DNA from: Coprothermobacteraceae bacterium
GTDB taxonomy: Bacteria; Coprothermobacterota; Coprothermobacteria; Coprothermobacterales; Coprothermobacteraceae
DNA length: 64,000 nucleotides
Assembly: GCA_013178255.1 (NCBI GenBank)
Contig: JABLWY010000001.1
Coordinates: forward strand, 676,503-740,502
Direction: 5' to 3'
Shown here piece after piece: positions 17,338-26,564 of the stretch (its first letter is position 1; each line of letters starts with the position of its first letter). The translations under genes and the position numbers were made by a program. The notes under the pieces are model-generated. The model ran no database searches. It saw only the letters and a program-made list of their open reading frames with translations, and was not told the origin of the DNA.

Positions 17338-18218
17338 TACTAGTGCTGGGCGGAACAAGCGGCGGCCACACCATTCCTGCATTGGTCATGGCAAAAGTAC
17401 TCAGGTCTGCGGGTTATGAAGTAGTTCAATTAGAGGATGAATCAAGGATTGAGTGGAAAAGCGTACGCGCTGTTCTCACCACTGGCAGTCGCAAGAGCTT
17501 GAAAATCGCTCTGGAAGCAAAAGCTAGAGGAAAACCACTCTTGATTCACGAACAGAACGTCATACCTGGTAAAGCTAACAGGTTGCTTTCGAAAGTGGCA
17601 GATGTGGTGCTCTTGGCTTTTGAAGAGTCTCGTTTCTTCTTTAGCCACGATGAATGGCACAAACTCGTGGTAGTGGGTATGCCCGTAAGACAAGTCACCA
17701 TACCATCTTCTGAATTGAGACTAAAGCTCAGAGTGCAAAAACCCTTGGTATTGGTGACAGGGGGTAGCCAGGGTTCGGCCTTCTTGAACTTTATCACGGA
17801 ACATGTTTTGTTGCCACAACGTGGCAAGTGGTTCGTGATTCACCAGGCTGGTGCGTCCTGTGATGAGGTTTTCATGGAGAACTACATGCGCTACACACGC
17901 CTTGACAACTTACAGGACTACATAGCGGCTGCTGACGTTGTGTTATCTCGTGCTGGATCATCCACGATGCACGAATGCCTCTATTACGGAACGCCTGCGA
18001 TTTTCTTTCCAATGGCATACTCACCGGACAGACATCAGTGGGCTAACGCTGAGGTTTTCTTGCAGCGTCATGGCTACACGTACTTCTGGGAGCATGTGGT
18101 AAAACCCAGCGAGCTGTTGTCGAAAATGGAAGAGCTCATCGGAGAGGGGCGAAGGACACCTGTTGAGGTTTTCGACAGCGGGGCCTTCGTTCGCGTAGTC
18201 GAGGAGGTTATGAAATGA
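17334..18218 (+). CDS. murG: compact MurG, undecaprenyl-PP-MurNAc-pentapeptide GlcNAc transferase
   Basis: 294 residues against about 355 for typical MurG. The glycine loops GGTSGGHTIPAL and VTGGSQGSAFLN, the HEQN motif, and the donor-binding SRAGSSTMHECLYYG and SPDRHQWANAE are all present. The missing residues come from the N-terminal domain, where the stretch between the first loop and HEQN is reduced to about 75 residues. It makes lipid II from lipid I. Its ATG overlaps ftsW by four bases. Confidence 0.9.
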   Translation: MILVLGGTSGGHTIPALVMAKVLRSAGYEVVQLEDESRIEWKSVRAVLTTGSRKSLKIALEAKARGKPLLIHEQNVIPGKANRLLSKVADVVLLAFEESRFFFSHDEWHKLVVVGMPVRQVTIPSSELRLKLRVQKPLVLVTGGSQGSAFLNFITEHVLLPQRGKWFVIHQAGASCDEVFMENYMRYTRLDNLQDYIAAADVVLSRAGSSTMHECLYYGTPAIFFPMAYSPDRHQWANAEVFLQRHGYTYFWEHVVKPSELLSKMEELIGEGRRTPVEVFDSGAFVRVVEEVMK

Positions 18219-19129
18219 GAATAGTGGTACTGTATGGCGGCACCTCGCCTGAACGCGAGATTTCTTTGCGCACAGGGGCAAATGTGGCAAGAGTCCTTGC
18301 GGAACGCGGACATGAAGTTGTGCTGCTGGACCCGGCCGTCAAGACGTTCATACACGATTTACTTGCGGCCGACCCAGACGTTGTGTTCCCGGCCCTTCAC
18401 GGGGCGGGCGGGGAGGATGGAACCATTCAAGGGTTACTAAGCTCCCTGAACATTCGTTACGTGGGCTGCGATGTTAGAGCCTCAGTTATCTGTTTGGATA
18501 AGTATTTGACAAAACTAGTCGCCATAGATCAAGGGCTAAAGACACCAGCTTACATATACGTTCCTATTAAGTCAGAGGTTCCAAGTTTTGATGAAGTTCA
18601 ACGGCGTTTAGGAGTACCTTTTGTGGTCAAACCAAGTGATGTAGGATCCACCGTTGGCCTGAGTTTGGTGGAGGACGAAAGATCCTATATTAGCGCACTG
18701 CAACTGGCTTACGAGTATACCTCACGCGTAATACTTGAACAATTCGTAGACGGTTACGAGGTGACCGTTGGTCTGTACGAGGAGAACGGGGAACTAAAGA
18801 CTTTGCCGCCTATTTGGATTTCCAAGCCAAGCAAGATTTTCGACTACGTTACGAAGTACAGCCCAGGGGGCGCACAACATATATACGAGCTGCCTTTTTC
18901 TGGTCAGTTGAAGTCTGCTCTCGAAGATGCGGCAAGACGTGTTTGCAAAGTGGTAGGTGTCAGAGGTGTTGTAAGGTTGGACTTCATAGTTAACTCTGAG
19001 GGGCCGTATCTATTGGAGATCAACAACATCCCTGGCATGACAGAAACAAGCTTAGTACCCGACGAAGTTGCACATGCAGGCATGGACTTTGGCGAATTCT
19101 TGGAGACACTGGTCAAGAATGCGGTATAG
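18215..19129 (+). CDS. ddl: D-alanine--D-alanine ligase
   Basis: 304 residues, ATP-grasp fold. Motifs: VLYGGTSPEREISLRTG at the start, PALHGAGGEDGTIQGLL, VVKPSDVGSTVGLS, ILEQFVDGYEVTVG, and the metal-binding LLEINNIPGMTETSLVP. It joins two D-alanines for murF, five genes upstream. It has GAGGAGG before ATG 18215 and overlaps murG by four bases. The murC gene usually found in this neighbourhood is absent. Confidence 0.96.
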   Translation: MRIVVLYGGTSPEREISLRTGANVARVLAERGHEVVLLDPAVKTFIHDLLAADPDVVFPALHGAGGEDGTIQGLLSSLNIRYVGCDVRASVICLDKYLTKLVAIDQGLKTPAYIYVPIKSEVPSFDEVQRRLGVPFVVKPSDVGSTVGLSLVEDERSYISALQLAYEYTSRVILEQFVDGYEVTVGLYEENGELKTLPPIWISKPSKIFDYVTKYSPGGAQHIYELPFSGQLKSALEDAARRVCKVVGVRGVVRLDFIVNSEGPYLLEINNIPGMTETSLVPDEVAHAGMDFGEFLETLVKNAV

Positions 19130-19709
19130 GCTTCTCATAGGTGTGGCGACGTTGCTAGCACTAATTGGACTAAGTTACTATGTGACATATAAACCGTGGA
19201 ACCTTTGGGTTCAATCGCCACCTTATGGTTGGCTAGGGTTGAACTGGCACAAACAGGTTAGCTTTTCAGAAGCTACTGCTCTTTACGCTGCAGGGTTTAC
19301 GCAAGTGCGATTTGACCTGCGCACTAGGAGCCTCTTGTTCAACATCGATTTGCCTAAGCCTCTTGCATGTATAGAACTAAAGGGGGTAAGCCGAGTAGTG
19401 ACTGATCAAGGTTTACTGGCAAGTGATCTCTACGCTCAGAGTATATGTGTTGACCGTATTCGCGTCAATCAGTGGAACGAAGAGACTCGCCACCTAGTTG
19501 AAAGGCTCTTGGCTCTTGGTTATGACGTTGACCGCGTTGAGTGTTCAAGAGGGATCTACGTGGTTACAGGCAGAAGAGATTGCGGGCCAGGCACCATAAA
19601 GGTGATTGGGAGCAACATTGACAGGTTAGAGCAAATAAAACCGTATTGGAATGATTGTACCTACAAGGAATACCGCTTGTTGTATGACTCAGGAGCGGTG
19701 CTGAGATGA
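19119..19709 (+). CDS. FtsQ/DivIB-like division protein, reduced
   Basis: 196 residues with an N-terminal membrane span (LLIGVATLLALIGLSYYVTY). The outer part shows the order expected of the FtsQ beta domain: RVVTDQGLLAS, a helix, GTIKVIGSNIDRLEQIKPYW and a final YRLLYDSGAVLR, matching the iDLR-x-x-x-x-v-x-R end of FtsQ. The POTRA domain is much shortened. Placement after ddl and before the DUF881 pair is that of divIB in Bacillus. ATG 19119 lies inside the end of ddl. Confidence 0.62.
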   Translation: MRYRLLIGVATLLALIGLSYYVTYKPWNLWVQSPPYGWLGLNWHKQVSFSEATALYAAGFTQVRFDLRTRSLLFNIDLPKPLACIELKGVSRVVTDQGLLASDLYAQSICVDRIRVNQWNEETRHLVERLLALGYDVDRVECSRGIYVVTGRRDCGPGTIKVIGSNIDRLEQIKPYWNDCTYKEYRLLYDSGAVLR

Positions 19710-20398
19710 GGATTCGGACGACTGTTATTATCTTGCTCTTGGCTTTGCTGATAGGCCTTGCCTTGGGGTACCAACGCATGACAGTGTTGAGGGGTTCAGC
19801 CATACTCACCACAAGAAAGCAGCAGTTCATTTTGCAGATTGCAGAACAAGATCAACAGATTAAGCTCCTGGAAAGTCAAATTGATGAACTCTCCAATGAG
19901 CTGAAAATATACCAAGAAATGTTTACGGCCACAGATCTGGACTTGGCTTTACAGGCTGCGAAAGACAAGTTGGGGCTCAACCCCATGGAGGGCTCCGGGA
20001 TCGTAATTTTGCTGGACGATTCAAAGCAGCCACCCCAAGCGGGGGAAGACCCAAACTACTACATAGTTCATGATTGGCAGATAAGGAACTTAGTGCGCTA
20101 CTTGTTCGGAATCGGCGCCAAAGGAGTAGCAGTCAATGACCAGCGCATCATTTTCAATTCAGAGATCGTCTGTGCTGGTCCAGTAATCATAGTGAATGGG
20201 AAGAGGATATCTCCTCCGTACTATATTTACGCTATAGGCGACCCTGCCACTCTGACAGCTAGCCTTCAGGACTTTCCAGACATGGACATATTGAGTGCGC
20301 TTCGCGATACCTACGGGCTCGTATTTCAGGTTCGGCAGAGCGACCGTTTATCGATTCCAGGTTTGCCTGTGGAGCTTGTGGTAGGTGAGGGTAGTTGA
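19706..20398 (+). CDS. DUF881 family membrane-anchored protein (YlxW/YlxX-like), first copy
   Basis: 230 residues: one N-terminal span, a coiled coil (residues about 35-75, EQDQQIKLLESQIDELSNEL) and the DUF881 domain with GSGIVILLDD, VHDWQIRNLVRYLFGIGAKGVAVNDQRI and GPVIIVNGKRISPPY. In Bacillus the homologues ylxW and ylxX sit between divIB and sbp, the same order as here. Function is unknown; a link to division is inferred from synteny. AGGAG precedes the ATGA overlap with the previous gene. Confidence 0.85.
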   Translation: MRIRTTVIILLLALLIGLALGYQRMTVLRGSAILTTRKQQFILQIAEQDQQIKLLESQIDELSNELKIYQEMFTATDLDLALQAAKDKLGLNPMEGSGIVILLDDSKQPPQAGEDPNYYIVHDWQIRNLVRYLFGIGAKGVAVNDQRIIFNSEIVCAGPVIIVNGKRISPPYYIYAIGDPATLTASLQDFPDMDILSALRDTYGLVFQVRQSDRLSIPGLPVELVVGEGS

Positions 20399-21039
20399 GG
20401 AACCGATGGCTTTTTGCGGTAGCAGTACTAGTCGTTTTCTTCACTACCGCCTTCGGTATAGGTTTCTCAAGGAGTGCCAGTGGTGGCGCCCTGAGCAGGC
20501 TCAGCGAGGCGGAACTTGCTTTGATTTACTCCAAGAACATCGAACAAATGGAAAAGCTGCAGATGGCGAAGCAGAAGTTGGAGACCGAGCTAAGGCAAAT
20601 CAAGAGTGGCCAAGAAGAAAAGCTCACAGTTCTACAAAAGCGCCGCGCTTTGCTGTCTGAGTTGAAGGCACTGGCTTGCGATGCCCGTTTGAATGGCCCT
20701 GGCATAGTGATTAAAATCTCGACAGAGGAGCGCACATTCTTGGGCTGGGATTGGGCTATCAATTTGGTGAACACTGCTTTTAGCGCGGGAGCAAAAGGTG
20801 CATCAGTCAACGGGAGGCGATTAGGGCCGAGGTGGCATATGGCATATCGAGATGGCCTCCTTTACGTAGAAGGAGAGGCCAAATCGGGACCTTTTGAGTT
20901 TGCCTTTGTTGGTAACGCAGAGGCTATTTTATCTGCATTAAAACTGCCCAGCGGGGTGTTTGACAATCTAAGGGCGCGTGGCGTTAAAATTGAATACGAG
21001 ACCAAGAGAGATGTATTACTCCAAGCGTGCGGTGAGTAG
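20395..21039 (+). CDS. DUF881 family membrane-anchored protein, second copy
   Basis: 214 residues with the same plan as its neighbour: membrane span, long coiled coil (EKLQMAKQKLETELRQIKSG) and DUF881 with GPGIVIKIS, WDWAINLVNTAFSAGAKGASVNGRRLG and FAFVGNAEAILSAL. It starts at TTG 20395, overlapping the TGA of the first copy, with GGTGAGGG upstream. The two copies are a tandem duplication found in many Firmicutes. Confidence 0.83.
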   Translation: MRNRWLFAVAVLVVFFTTAFGIGFSRSASGGALSRLSEAELALIYSKNIEQMEKLQMAKQKLETELRQIKSGQEEKLTVLQKRRALLSELKALACDARLNGPGIVIKISTEERTFLGWDWAINLVNTAFSAGAKGASVNGRRLGPRWHMAYRDGLLYVEGEAKSGPFEFAFVGNAEAILSALKLPSGVFDNLRARGVKIEYETKRDVLLQACGE

Positions 21040-21403
21040 AAACATACTTTTGATGGCAGCCGTGATCTTGGTAGCGTTTTTGGGTTTTTACGCTGGGATG
21101 CTTGCGGCAAAACGTTTCCCGTTTAGCCAGGCTCAGGCAAGGTATGTTGGAGTGCTGATACTGGTGGTCTTGGACGCTGTGTTTGGTGGATTGAGAGCCG
21201 AAATACAAGACATGTTTGATTTGACGATTTTTAGCACTGGTTTGCTGATAGGGAGCGCACTGGCATTATGGTTAGTCTATTTGGGAGATCTGTTTGGGAT
21301 AGACCTCAGCCTGGCAGCTGTGGTTACTTTTGGGGGCCGGATTTTTCAAAACGTATCTATTATTCGACGGATTCTCATCGAAAAAGTTAGGAGGGGTCGG
21401 TAA
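21011..21403 (+). CDS. sbp: small basic protein Sbp (DUF1290)
   Basis: 130 residues with three membrane spans. The motif VLDAVFGGLRAEIQDMFDLTIFSTG and LVYLGDLFGIDLSLAAVVTFGGRIFQN are close matches to the Sbp family (A-L-D-S-x-F-G-G-x-R-A; VYLGDQLG-V-DL-x-LAAVVAFG-x-R-x-F-x-N). Its role is unknown, and it always lies next to ftsA/ftsZ in Firmicutes. ATG 21011 lies inside the previous gene and has a weak ribosome site; ATG 21053 is possible. It overlaps ftsZ by one base. Confidence 0.85.
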   Translation: MYYSKRAVSRNILLMAAVILVAFLGFYAGMLAAKRFPFSQAQARYVGVLILVVLDAVFGGLRAEIQDMFDLTIFSTGLLIGSALALWLVYLGDLFGIDLSLAAVVTFGGRIFQNVSIIRRILIEKVRRGR

Positions 21404-22458
21404 TGCAAGAGAGGATTCCTGATGTTTGGGAGGCGTCCCAGGCCGTCATAAAGGTGGTCGGCGTCGGTAGTGCAGGTAACAATGCCATAAACAGAATGAT
21501 CAAAGAAGGCATACAAGGTGTCGAGTTCATTGCCATGAACACGGATGTACAGGCGCTGTCGAGGTGTCTCGCAACTGAAAAGCTCAATCTTGGTCCCAAG
21601 TGCACGCGAGGGTTGGGTGCGGGCTTGGACCCGCAAAAAGGAAGGGCAGCTGCTGAGGAGAGCGTAGAGGAGATAAGACAGGTTCTGGAAGGAGCAGACT
21701 TAGTGTTCATTACTGCTGGCCTTGGCGGAGGAACTGGCACAGGGGCTGCCCCCGTTGTTGCCTCGATAGCCAAAGAACTGGGTGCATTGGTAGTGGCAGT
21801 GGTTTCCAAACCACACCCATTCATCGAAGGTACACGGCGGTATCAGATAGCGGAGGAAGGTCTTAAGCAATTAAGCGAGAGCGTAGACGCTCTCATTCCC
21901 ATATCTAATCAAAACATTTTTGCGCTAGATGATCGTGAGCTCACATTGGATGAGGCTTACAGACTAGGAGACCAGATTTTGATGCAAGGAGTCAAAGGCA
22001 TATCTGATATCATTTTGAAACCCGGCTTTATTAACGTAGACTTTGCTGATGTGAGAATGGTGCTTGAGCGGTCCGGTACTGCTGTGATGGGAATCGGCGT
22101 AGCTACAGGCGATAACCGCGCTGAAAAGGCTGCGCAAGCTGCAATAACATCGCCCTTGCTTGAATTCAAACCGTCTGGTGCGACTCGCATGCTCTACAAC
22201 ATAACTGTTAAACCTGGCAACATTACTACTAAGGACATATCGATGGTGGCAGAGGTGTTCAGGAATATTGCAGCTGAAGATGCACTGATAAAGTTTGGTG
22301 TAGTATACGACGAGTCAATCGAGGACGGAAGAATGGAAGTAACAGTTATTGCTAGTGAGTTTAGGGAATCTCACGGGCGATCTGGCTTGGCTATTACGCG
22401 AGAGCAACCAGTGAAGGAGATCAAGCGGGTTACGATACCCGAAATCTTCAATAGATGA
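21403..22458 (+). CDS. ftsZ: cell division protein FtsZ
   Basis: 351 residues. GTP-binding motif GLGGGTGTGAAPVVA, T3 loop region, and the T7 synergy loop with its catalytic aspartates (INVDFADVRMVL) are intact. The C-terminal tail is very short and ends in VTIPEIFNR, the conserved peptide that binds membrane anchors. AGGAGGGG precedes ATG 21403. FtsA, the usual anchor, is not encoded next to it and not elsewhere in the window. Confidence 0.97.
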   Translation: MQERIPDVWEASQAVIKVVGVGSAGNNAINRMIKEGIQGVEFIAMNTDVQALSRCLATEKLNLGPKCTRGLGAGLDPQKGRAAAEESVEEIRQVLEGADLVFITAGLGGGTGTGAAPVVASIAKELGALVVAVVSKPHPFIEGTRRYQIAEEGLKQLSESVDALIPISNQNIFALDDRELTLDEAYRLGDQILMQGVKGISDIILKPGFINVDFADVRMVLERSGTAVMGIGVATGDNRAEKAAQAAITSPLLEFKPSGATRMLYNITVKPGNITTKDISMVAEVFRNIAAEDALIKFGVVYDESIEDGRMEVTVIASEFRESHGRSGLAITREQPVKEIKRVTIPEIFNR

Positions 22459-23789
22459 AATGGGAGAAAGAAGCCAGGCGCCAGCGGCTGAAGAACCATG
22501 AAAAGTGGTTTCATAGACCACTACACTACGGTGAAGACGTTGAACTGATAGTCTTTCCAGGCACATACTCGGTTGGCGTTGCCAATTTGGGCTTTCAGTT
22601 TTTGCTTTCCGAGCTGGCTAGCAGAAATAGGCCGTTCGATCGCTACTTTGCCGACCCTTTACTGCCTGAGGACAGGAGTTTCGATACCGGCCGAGACATC
22701 AAGGACTTTCGCCGCTGGGATATCACGTTGTCGTACGAAGAGAATTTGCTAGAGCTCCTGAAAATGCTCCTTAGGCTAGGGATCCCGTTGAATGGTGCGG
22801 AAAGGGATTTTCCTCTCTTGAACATAGGTGGAGCTATGACTTATGTTAACCCCCAGCTTACAGCCTACTTGGCTAATGAATACTTCGCAGGCGAAGCAGA
22901 CGGCATATGGCCTGAAGTGCGGCAGAGAGAAACGTGGAAAGTGTCAGACCATTTTGGCGTCCATTCATCGGTAATCAGCCCTGAAGGCGTTTTCGGAGAT
23001 ACGTTTCTAGTAGAAGTAGCTAGAGGGTGCGTATGGCAATGCAAGTTCTGTCTCTACAAGGCGGCGTATGGCAAATTGCGACTAGTTCCCTTGGACCACG
23101 TATTCTCAGCTATGGCACTCGCGAGAGAGCGTGGTGTGACCAAGATCGGTTTTGTGGCTGCTAATGTAAGTGATGTTCCATGGATCCATGAGGTGCTAGA
23201 AAAGGCGTATGTTCTGGGTATGAAAGCAAGCGTCTCTTCTCTAGCTGTGGAGACTCTAGATGGAGACACAATGTTGCTGTTAAGGCGTTTGGGGGTCCAG
23301 CAGTTGACTCTTGGCGTGGAACACGGCGACGAAGGCACTAGGTTGCGACTGGGCAAACCTTACCCTGATGACAGGTTAGTTGAATTGGCGATCAAGGCTC
23401 AAGAGCTCGGTTTCAGGGGGCTGAAGCTCTATTTCATCAACGGCGTTACCCCAGATCCAGAGTTCAACGCCAGTTCAGCGGTCGCACTGTTAAAGAAGAT
23501 AGTGACAAGAGTACATTTGGATGTCAAGGTTTCTGCTTCCGTGTTCGTGCCCAAAAGAGGTACGCCACTATTTGATGCTCCGTTTCCAGAGCAAGACGCC
23601 ATAGAGGCTGAGAGGAACTTGCTTAGAAAGGAGCTTACAGGAGTGACTTTTACCTTTGAGCCTTACTACGAGGCTCAGAAGGAGTTTGTTATGAGCAGGC
23701 TCATACCAGAGCAACTTAGCGCATTTGTTGATCTTCTAGCTGTGAGTGAAAAGAAAGCTGTAAGGACTTTCGCTGAATTAATGAGGTAA
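22455..23789 (+). CDS. radical SAM protein of the TIGR03960-like group
   Basis: 444 residues. The N-terminal 190 residues form the B12-binding-like fold seen in this group (PGTYSVGVANLGFQFLLSEL). The iron-sulfur motif is ARGCVWQCKFCLY, that is C-x3-C-x2-C, followed by VEHGDEGTRLRLGKPYPDD of the radical SAM barrel. Relatives in Clostridia are encoded near ribosomal protein genes, and their substrate is not known to me. The start overlaps ftsZ by four bases. Confidence 0.78.
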   Translation: MKWEKEARRQRLKNHEKWFHRPLHYGEDVELIVFPGTYSVGVANLGFQFLLSELASRNRPFDRYFADPLLPEDRSFDTGRDIKDFRRWDITLSYEENLLELLKMLLRLGIPLNGAERDFPLLNIGGAMTYVNPQLTAYLANEYFAGEADGIWPEVRQRETWKVSDHFGVHSSVISPEGVFGDTFLVEVARGCVWQCKFCLYKAAYGKLRLVPLDHVFSAMALARERGVTKIGFVAANVSDVPWIHEVLEKAYVLGMKASVSSLAVETLDGDTMLLLRRLGVQQLTLGVEHGDEGTRLRLGKPYPDDRLVELAIKAQELGFRGLKLYFINGVTPDPEFNASSAVALLKKIVTRVHLDVKVSASVFVPKRGTPLFDAPFPEQDAIEAERNLLRKELTGVTFTFEPYYEAQKEFVMSRLIPEQLSAFVDLLAVSEKKAVRTFAELMR

Positions 23790-23792
23790 GAG

Positions 23793-23801
23793 TGATATAC
23801 T
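23793..23801 (+). promoter_or_regulatory. extended -10 promoter for ileS
   Basis: TGATATACT matches TGN-TATAAT with one change. It lies between the stop of the radical SAM gene and ileS, leaving a leader of about 35 bases that carries the ribosome site TAGGAGG. The space is far too short for a T-box leader. Confidence 0.45.
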
Positions 23802-23843
23802 TTAACTAGAATTGATCCAAGCTTTTTACTAGGAGGAATACTT

Positions 23844-26564
23844 ATGGCAGACGAAAAAGGTAAGTATGATCAAACACTAAATTTGCCTCAACCACTTTTG
23901 AATATGAAGGCTAACCTGCCTTTGACAGAGCAGAGTTGGCTGAAGTTTTGGGAGGATAACAAGGTATTCGAGCGCGCTCTCGAGAAGAGAGCAGGCAAAC
24001 CATTATTCATACTCCACGACGGCCCTCCGTACGCCAACGGCGACATCCATGTGGGCACGGCCTTGAATAAAGTACTGAAGGACACGGTGAACAAGTTCAA
24101 ACTCTTGATGGGTTTTAGGACTCCATTTGTACCTGGTTGGGATACTCACGGGCTGCCCATCGAACAACAGGTGACTAAACAGACTAAAGTAAGCCCGGAA
24201 GACATGGCGGTCAGCGAGTGGAGGAACAAGTGTAGAGACTTTGCCAAGTCTTACATAGATAAACAGATGCACAGCTTCAAGCGTTTGGGAGTCTTCGGCC
24301 TTTGGGACAAACATTACGCCACATTCCAACCTGACTATGAAGCAAGGGAGCTCGAAGTACTAGCTGAAATGGTTGAGAAAGGAGTTGTTGTGCGGAAGAA
24401 GAGGTCAGTCTATTGGTGCCCTCACTGCAAAACGACCCTAGCTGAGGCAGAGATCGAATACAAGGAGAAGACGTCTCCGTCCATATTCGTTGCTTTTCCG
24501 GCCAAAGAGGGTGGCTACGAAGCTGTAATCTGGACCACAACGCCATGGACTCTCCCTGACAACGTGGCCGTGGCATTCAACCCTGAGGAATATTACGTGA
24601 TGGCGAACGTGGGTAGCAGGACCTTTGTGGTGGCCGAGAAGCGGCTGGAGTATGTCTCATCAGTACTAGGATGGAGCAATTTTGAGGTAAAAGGCAGGAT
24701 GCTTGGCACAGAGTTTGATGGTGTCTTGTTCGAGCATCCCATCTACGACGACAAGGTGAGTCGTGGTGTGCTGGCCGAATTCGTTTCCATGGATGATGGA
24801 ACGGGTGTGGTGCATATAGCACCAGGACATGGTGAGGAGGACTTTGAGCTAGGCGTAAGGCTAGGTCTCGACGTTGCAATGATGGTGGACGATGCTGGAA
24901 AGTTCACTGAAGAGGCTGGGTTCTTGAACGGTGTTTTCTATGCTGATGCGAACCTAATGGTGCTCGAATTCCTAGAGGAACATGGAAAACTCTTAGCCAA
25001 GGGTAGCGTTACACACTCTTATCCGCACTGTTGGAGGTGCCACAACCCGGTTATATTCAGAGCGCTGGATCAGTGGTTTGTGGATGTGGATGCTTTTAGG
25101 CATGAGGCTTTAGAAGCAATTGATAGAGTTAAGTGGGTACCCGAAGGGTCTGATTCGCGCATCCGGGATATGGTTCAGACCAGACCTGATTGGTGTTTGA
25201 GTAGGCAGCGGATTTGGGGTGTTCCTATACCTTCGCTCAGGTGTAAGCACTGTCAACAGTCCGTGCTAGACAGTAGAGTGATCAGGAACGTTGCGCGCGA
25301 GACAAGAAAAGAGGGCAGCAATGTATGGTATGAACGACCCCTGCACGAGTTCCTACCGCCTAACTTAAGTTGTCCTCACTGCGGTTCCACCGAATTCGAA
25401 AAAGAGTTCGACATCCTAGACGTGTGGTTCGACAGCGGAGTCAGCCACTTTTGTGTTCTGGAACAATACGAGGGCCAGAAATGGCCTGCTGACTTATACC
25501 TAGAGGGATATGACCAACATCGGGGTTGGTTCCAAACCAGTTTGCTGACCTCGGTGGCGCTCAAGGGAGAGGCCCCGTATGACACTGTACTTTCTCACGG
25601 GTTTGTGTTGGATGAACAAGGTCGGGCGATGTCAAAGAGCTTGGGCAACGTGGTGGACCCTCTCGAAGTTATAGCTAATACAGGGGCTGATGTTCTGAGG
25701 CTTGCCTTGGTAATGACGGACTATACAGCTGATGTACAGATGGGTAAGAAGCTGCTAGGTCAGGCCTCTGAGGTTTACAGAAAGATACGTAACACATTCA
25801 GGTTCATGGAAGGGAATCTTTACGACTTCAGAGTTAATGATGCGCTTTTCTACGAATATATGCGCCCCTTAGACCGTTGGATTCTGCATCAGTGGGACCG
25901 CATGAAGCTCAGATTGACGCAAGCTTTTCAAAGATACGAGTTCTTCAGTTTCGTTGGGTTATTCCACAGTTTCTGTGTCAAAGAGTTGAGCTCTATATAC
26001 CTAGACTCGATTAAGGCGCGGCTCTATTTAAAGAAACCTAACAGCAAGGCTAGGAGAAGCGCTCAGACTGCGCTATTCTTGATGGCTCAAGAGTTTCCTG
26101 TACTCATAGCTCCGATACTCACATTTACGGCGGAGGAAATGTGGCAGACCTTAGCTCAGCGTAACTTAGTTACTGAGGAGTCAGTTTACTTTGCCTCTTG
26201 GCCGACTAGAATAGCCGAAATGTCACCCAGGGAGCTTGAGTTCTGGGATATGGCACTTGAGATTAAAGAATCGGCAAACGAGAAGCTCGAGGATCTGCGC
26301 AAATCGAAGGTGATTGGACACTCGTTGGATGCTCGTGCTGTCGTATACGGGTATGGCGTCGATGCACTGAGCCCTTCCGAATGGGCCGAGCTGTTAGGTG
26401 TATCGGCAGTGCACCTTGACCCTGTTGGGACGAAGTTCGGTGTTGAAGTTGAGAAGGCTAATGGTTCAAAGTGCCAGCGGTGTTGGAGGGTCAGGGAGGA
26501 TGTTGGCTTAGACTTCGAGTATCCGGACCTTTGCAGCGAATGCATAGAAGATATAACTGGCTAG
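23844..26564 (+). CDS. ileS: isoleucyl-tRNA synthetase
   Basis: 906 residues, class I. The HIGH-type motif is DGPPYANGDIHVGTALNK and the KMSKS-type motif is RAMSKSLGNV. The editing domain follows (WTTTPWTLPDNVAVAF, FVSMDDGTGVVHIAPGHGEED). The C-terminal zinc knuckle CQRCWR...CSEC is present, which marks the bacterial form. TAGGAGG stands before ATG 23844. The next gene, lspA, begins inside its last codons. Confidence 0.97.
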   Translation: MADEKGKYDQTLNLPQPLLNMKANLPLTEQSWLKFWEDNKVFERALEKRAGKPLFILHDGPPYANGDIHVGTALNKVLKDTVNKFKLLMGFRTPFVPGWDTHGLPIEQQVTKQTKVSPEDMAVSEWRNKCRDFAKSYIDKQMHSFKRLGVFGLWDKHYATFQPDYEARELEVLAEMVEKGVVVRKKRSVYWCPHCKTTLAEAEIEYKEKTSPSIFVAFPAKEGGYEAVIWTTTPWTLPDNVAVAFNPEEYYVMANVGSRTFVVAEKRLEYVSSVLGWSNFEVKGRMLGTEFDGVLFEHPIYDDKVSRGVLAEFVSMDDGTGVVHIAPGHGEEDFELGVRLGLDVAMMVDDAGKFTEEAGFLNGVFYADANLMVLEFLEEHGKLLAKGSVTHSYPHCWRCHNPVIFRALDQWFVDVDAFRHEALEAIDRVKWVPEGSDSRIRDMVQTRPDWCLSRQRIWGVPIPSLRCKHCQQSVLDSRVIRNVARETRKEGSNVWYERPLHEFLPPNLSCPHCGSTEFEKEFDILDVWFDSGVSHFCVLEQYEGQKWPADLYLEGYDQHRGWFQTSLLTSVALKGEAPYDTVLSHGFVLDEQGRAMSKSLGNVVDPLEVIANTGADVLRLALVMTDYTADVQMGKKLLGQASEVYRKIRNTFRFMEGNLYDFRVNDALFYEYMRPLDRWILHQWDRMKLRLTQAFQRYEFFSFVGLFHSFCVKELSSIYLDSIKARLYLKKPNSKARRSAQTALFLMAQEFPVLIAPILTFTAEEMWQTLAQRNLVTEESVYFASWPTRIAEMSPRELEFWDMALEIKESANEKLEDLRKSKVIGHSLDARAVVYGYGVDALSPSEWAELLGVSAVHLDPVGTKFGVEVEKANGSKCQRCWRVREDVGLDFEYPDLCSECIEDITG

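Noticed and set aside
23790-23843. T-box riboswitch in front of ileS
   Set aside because: Only 54 bases separate the genes, without a specifier hairpin or T-box sequence.
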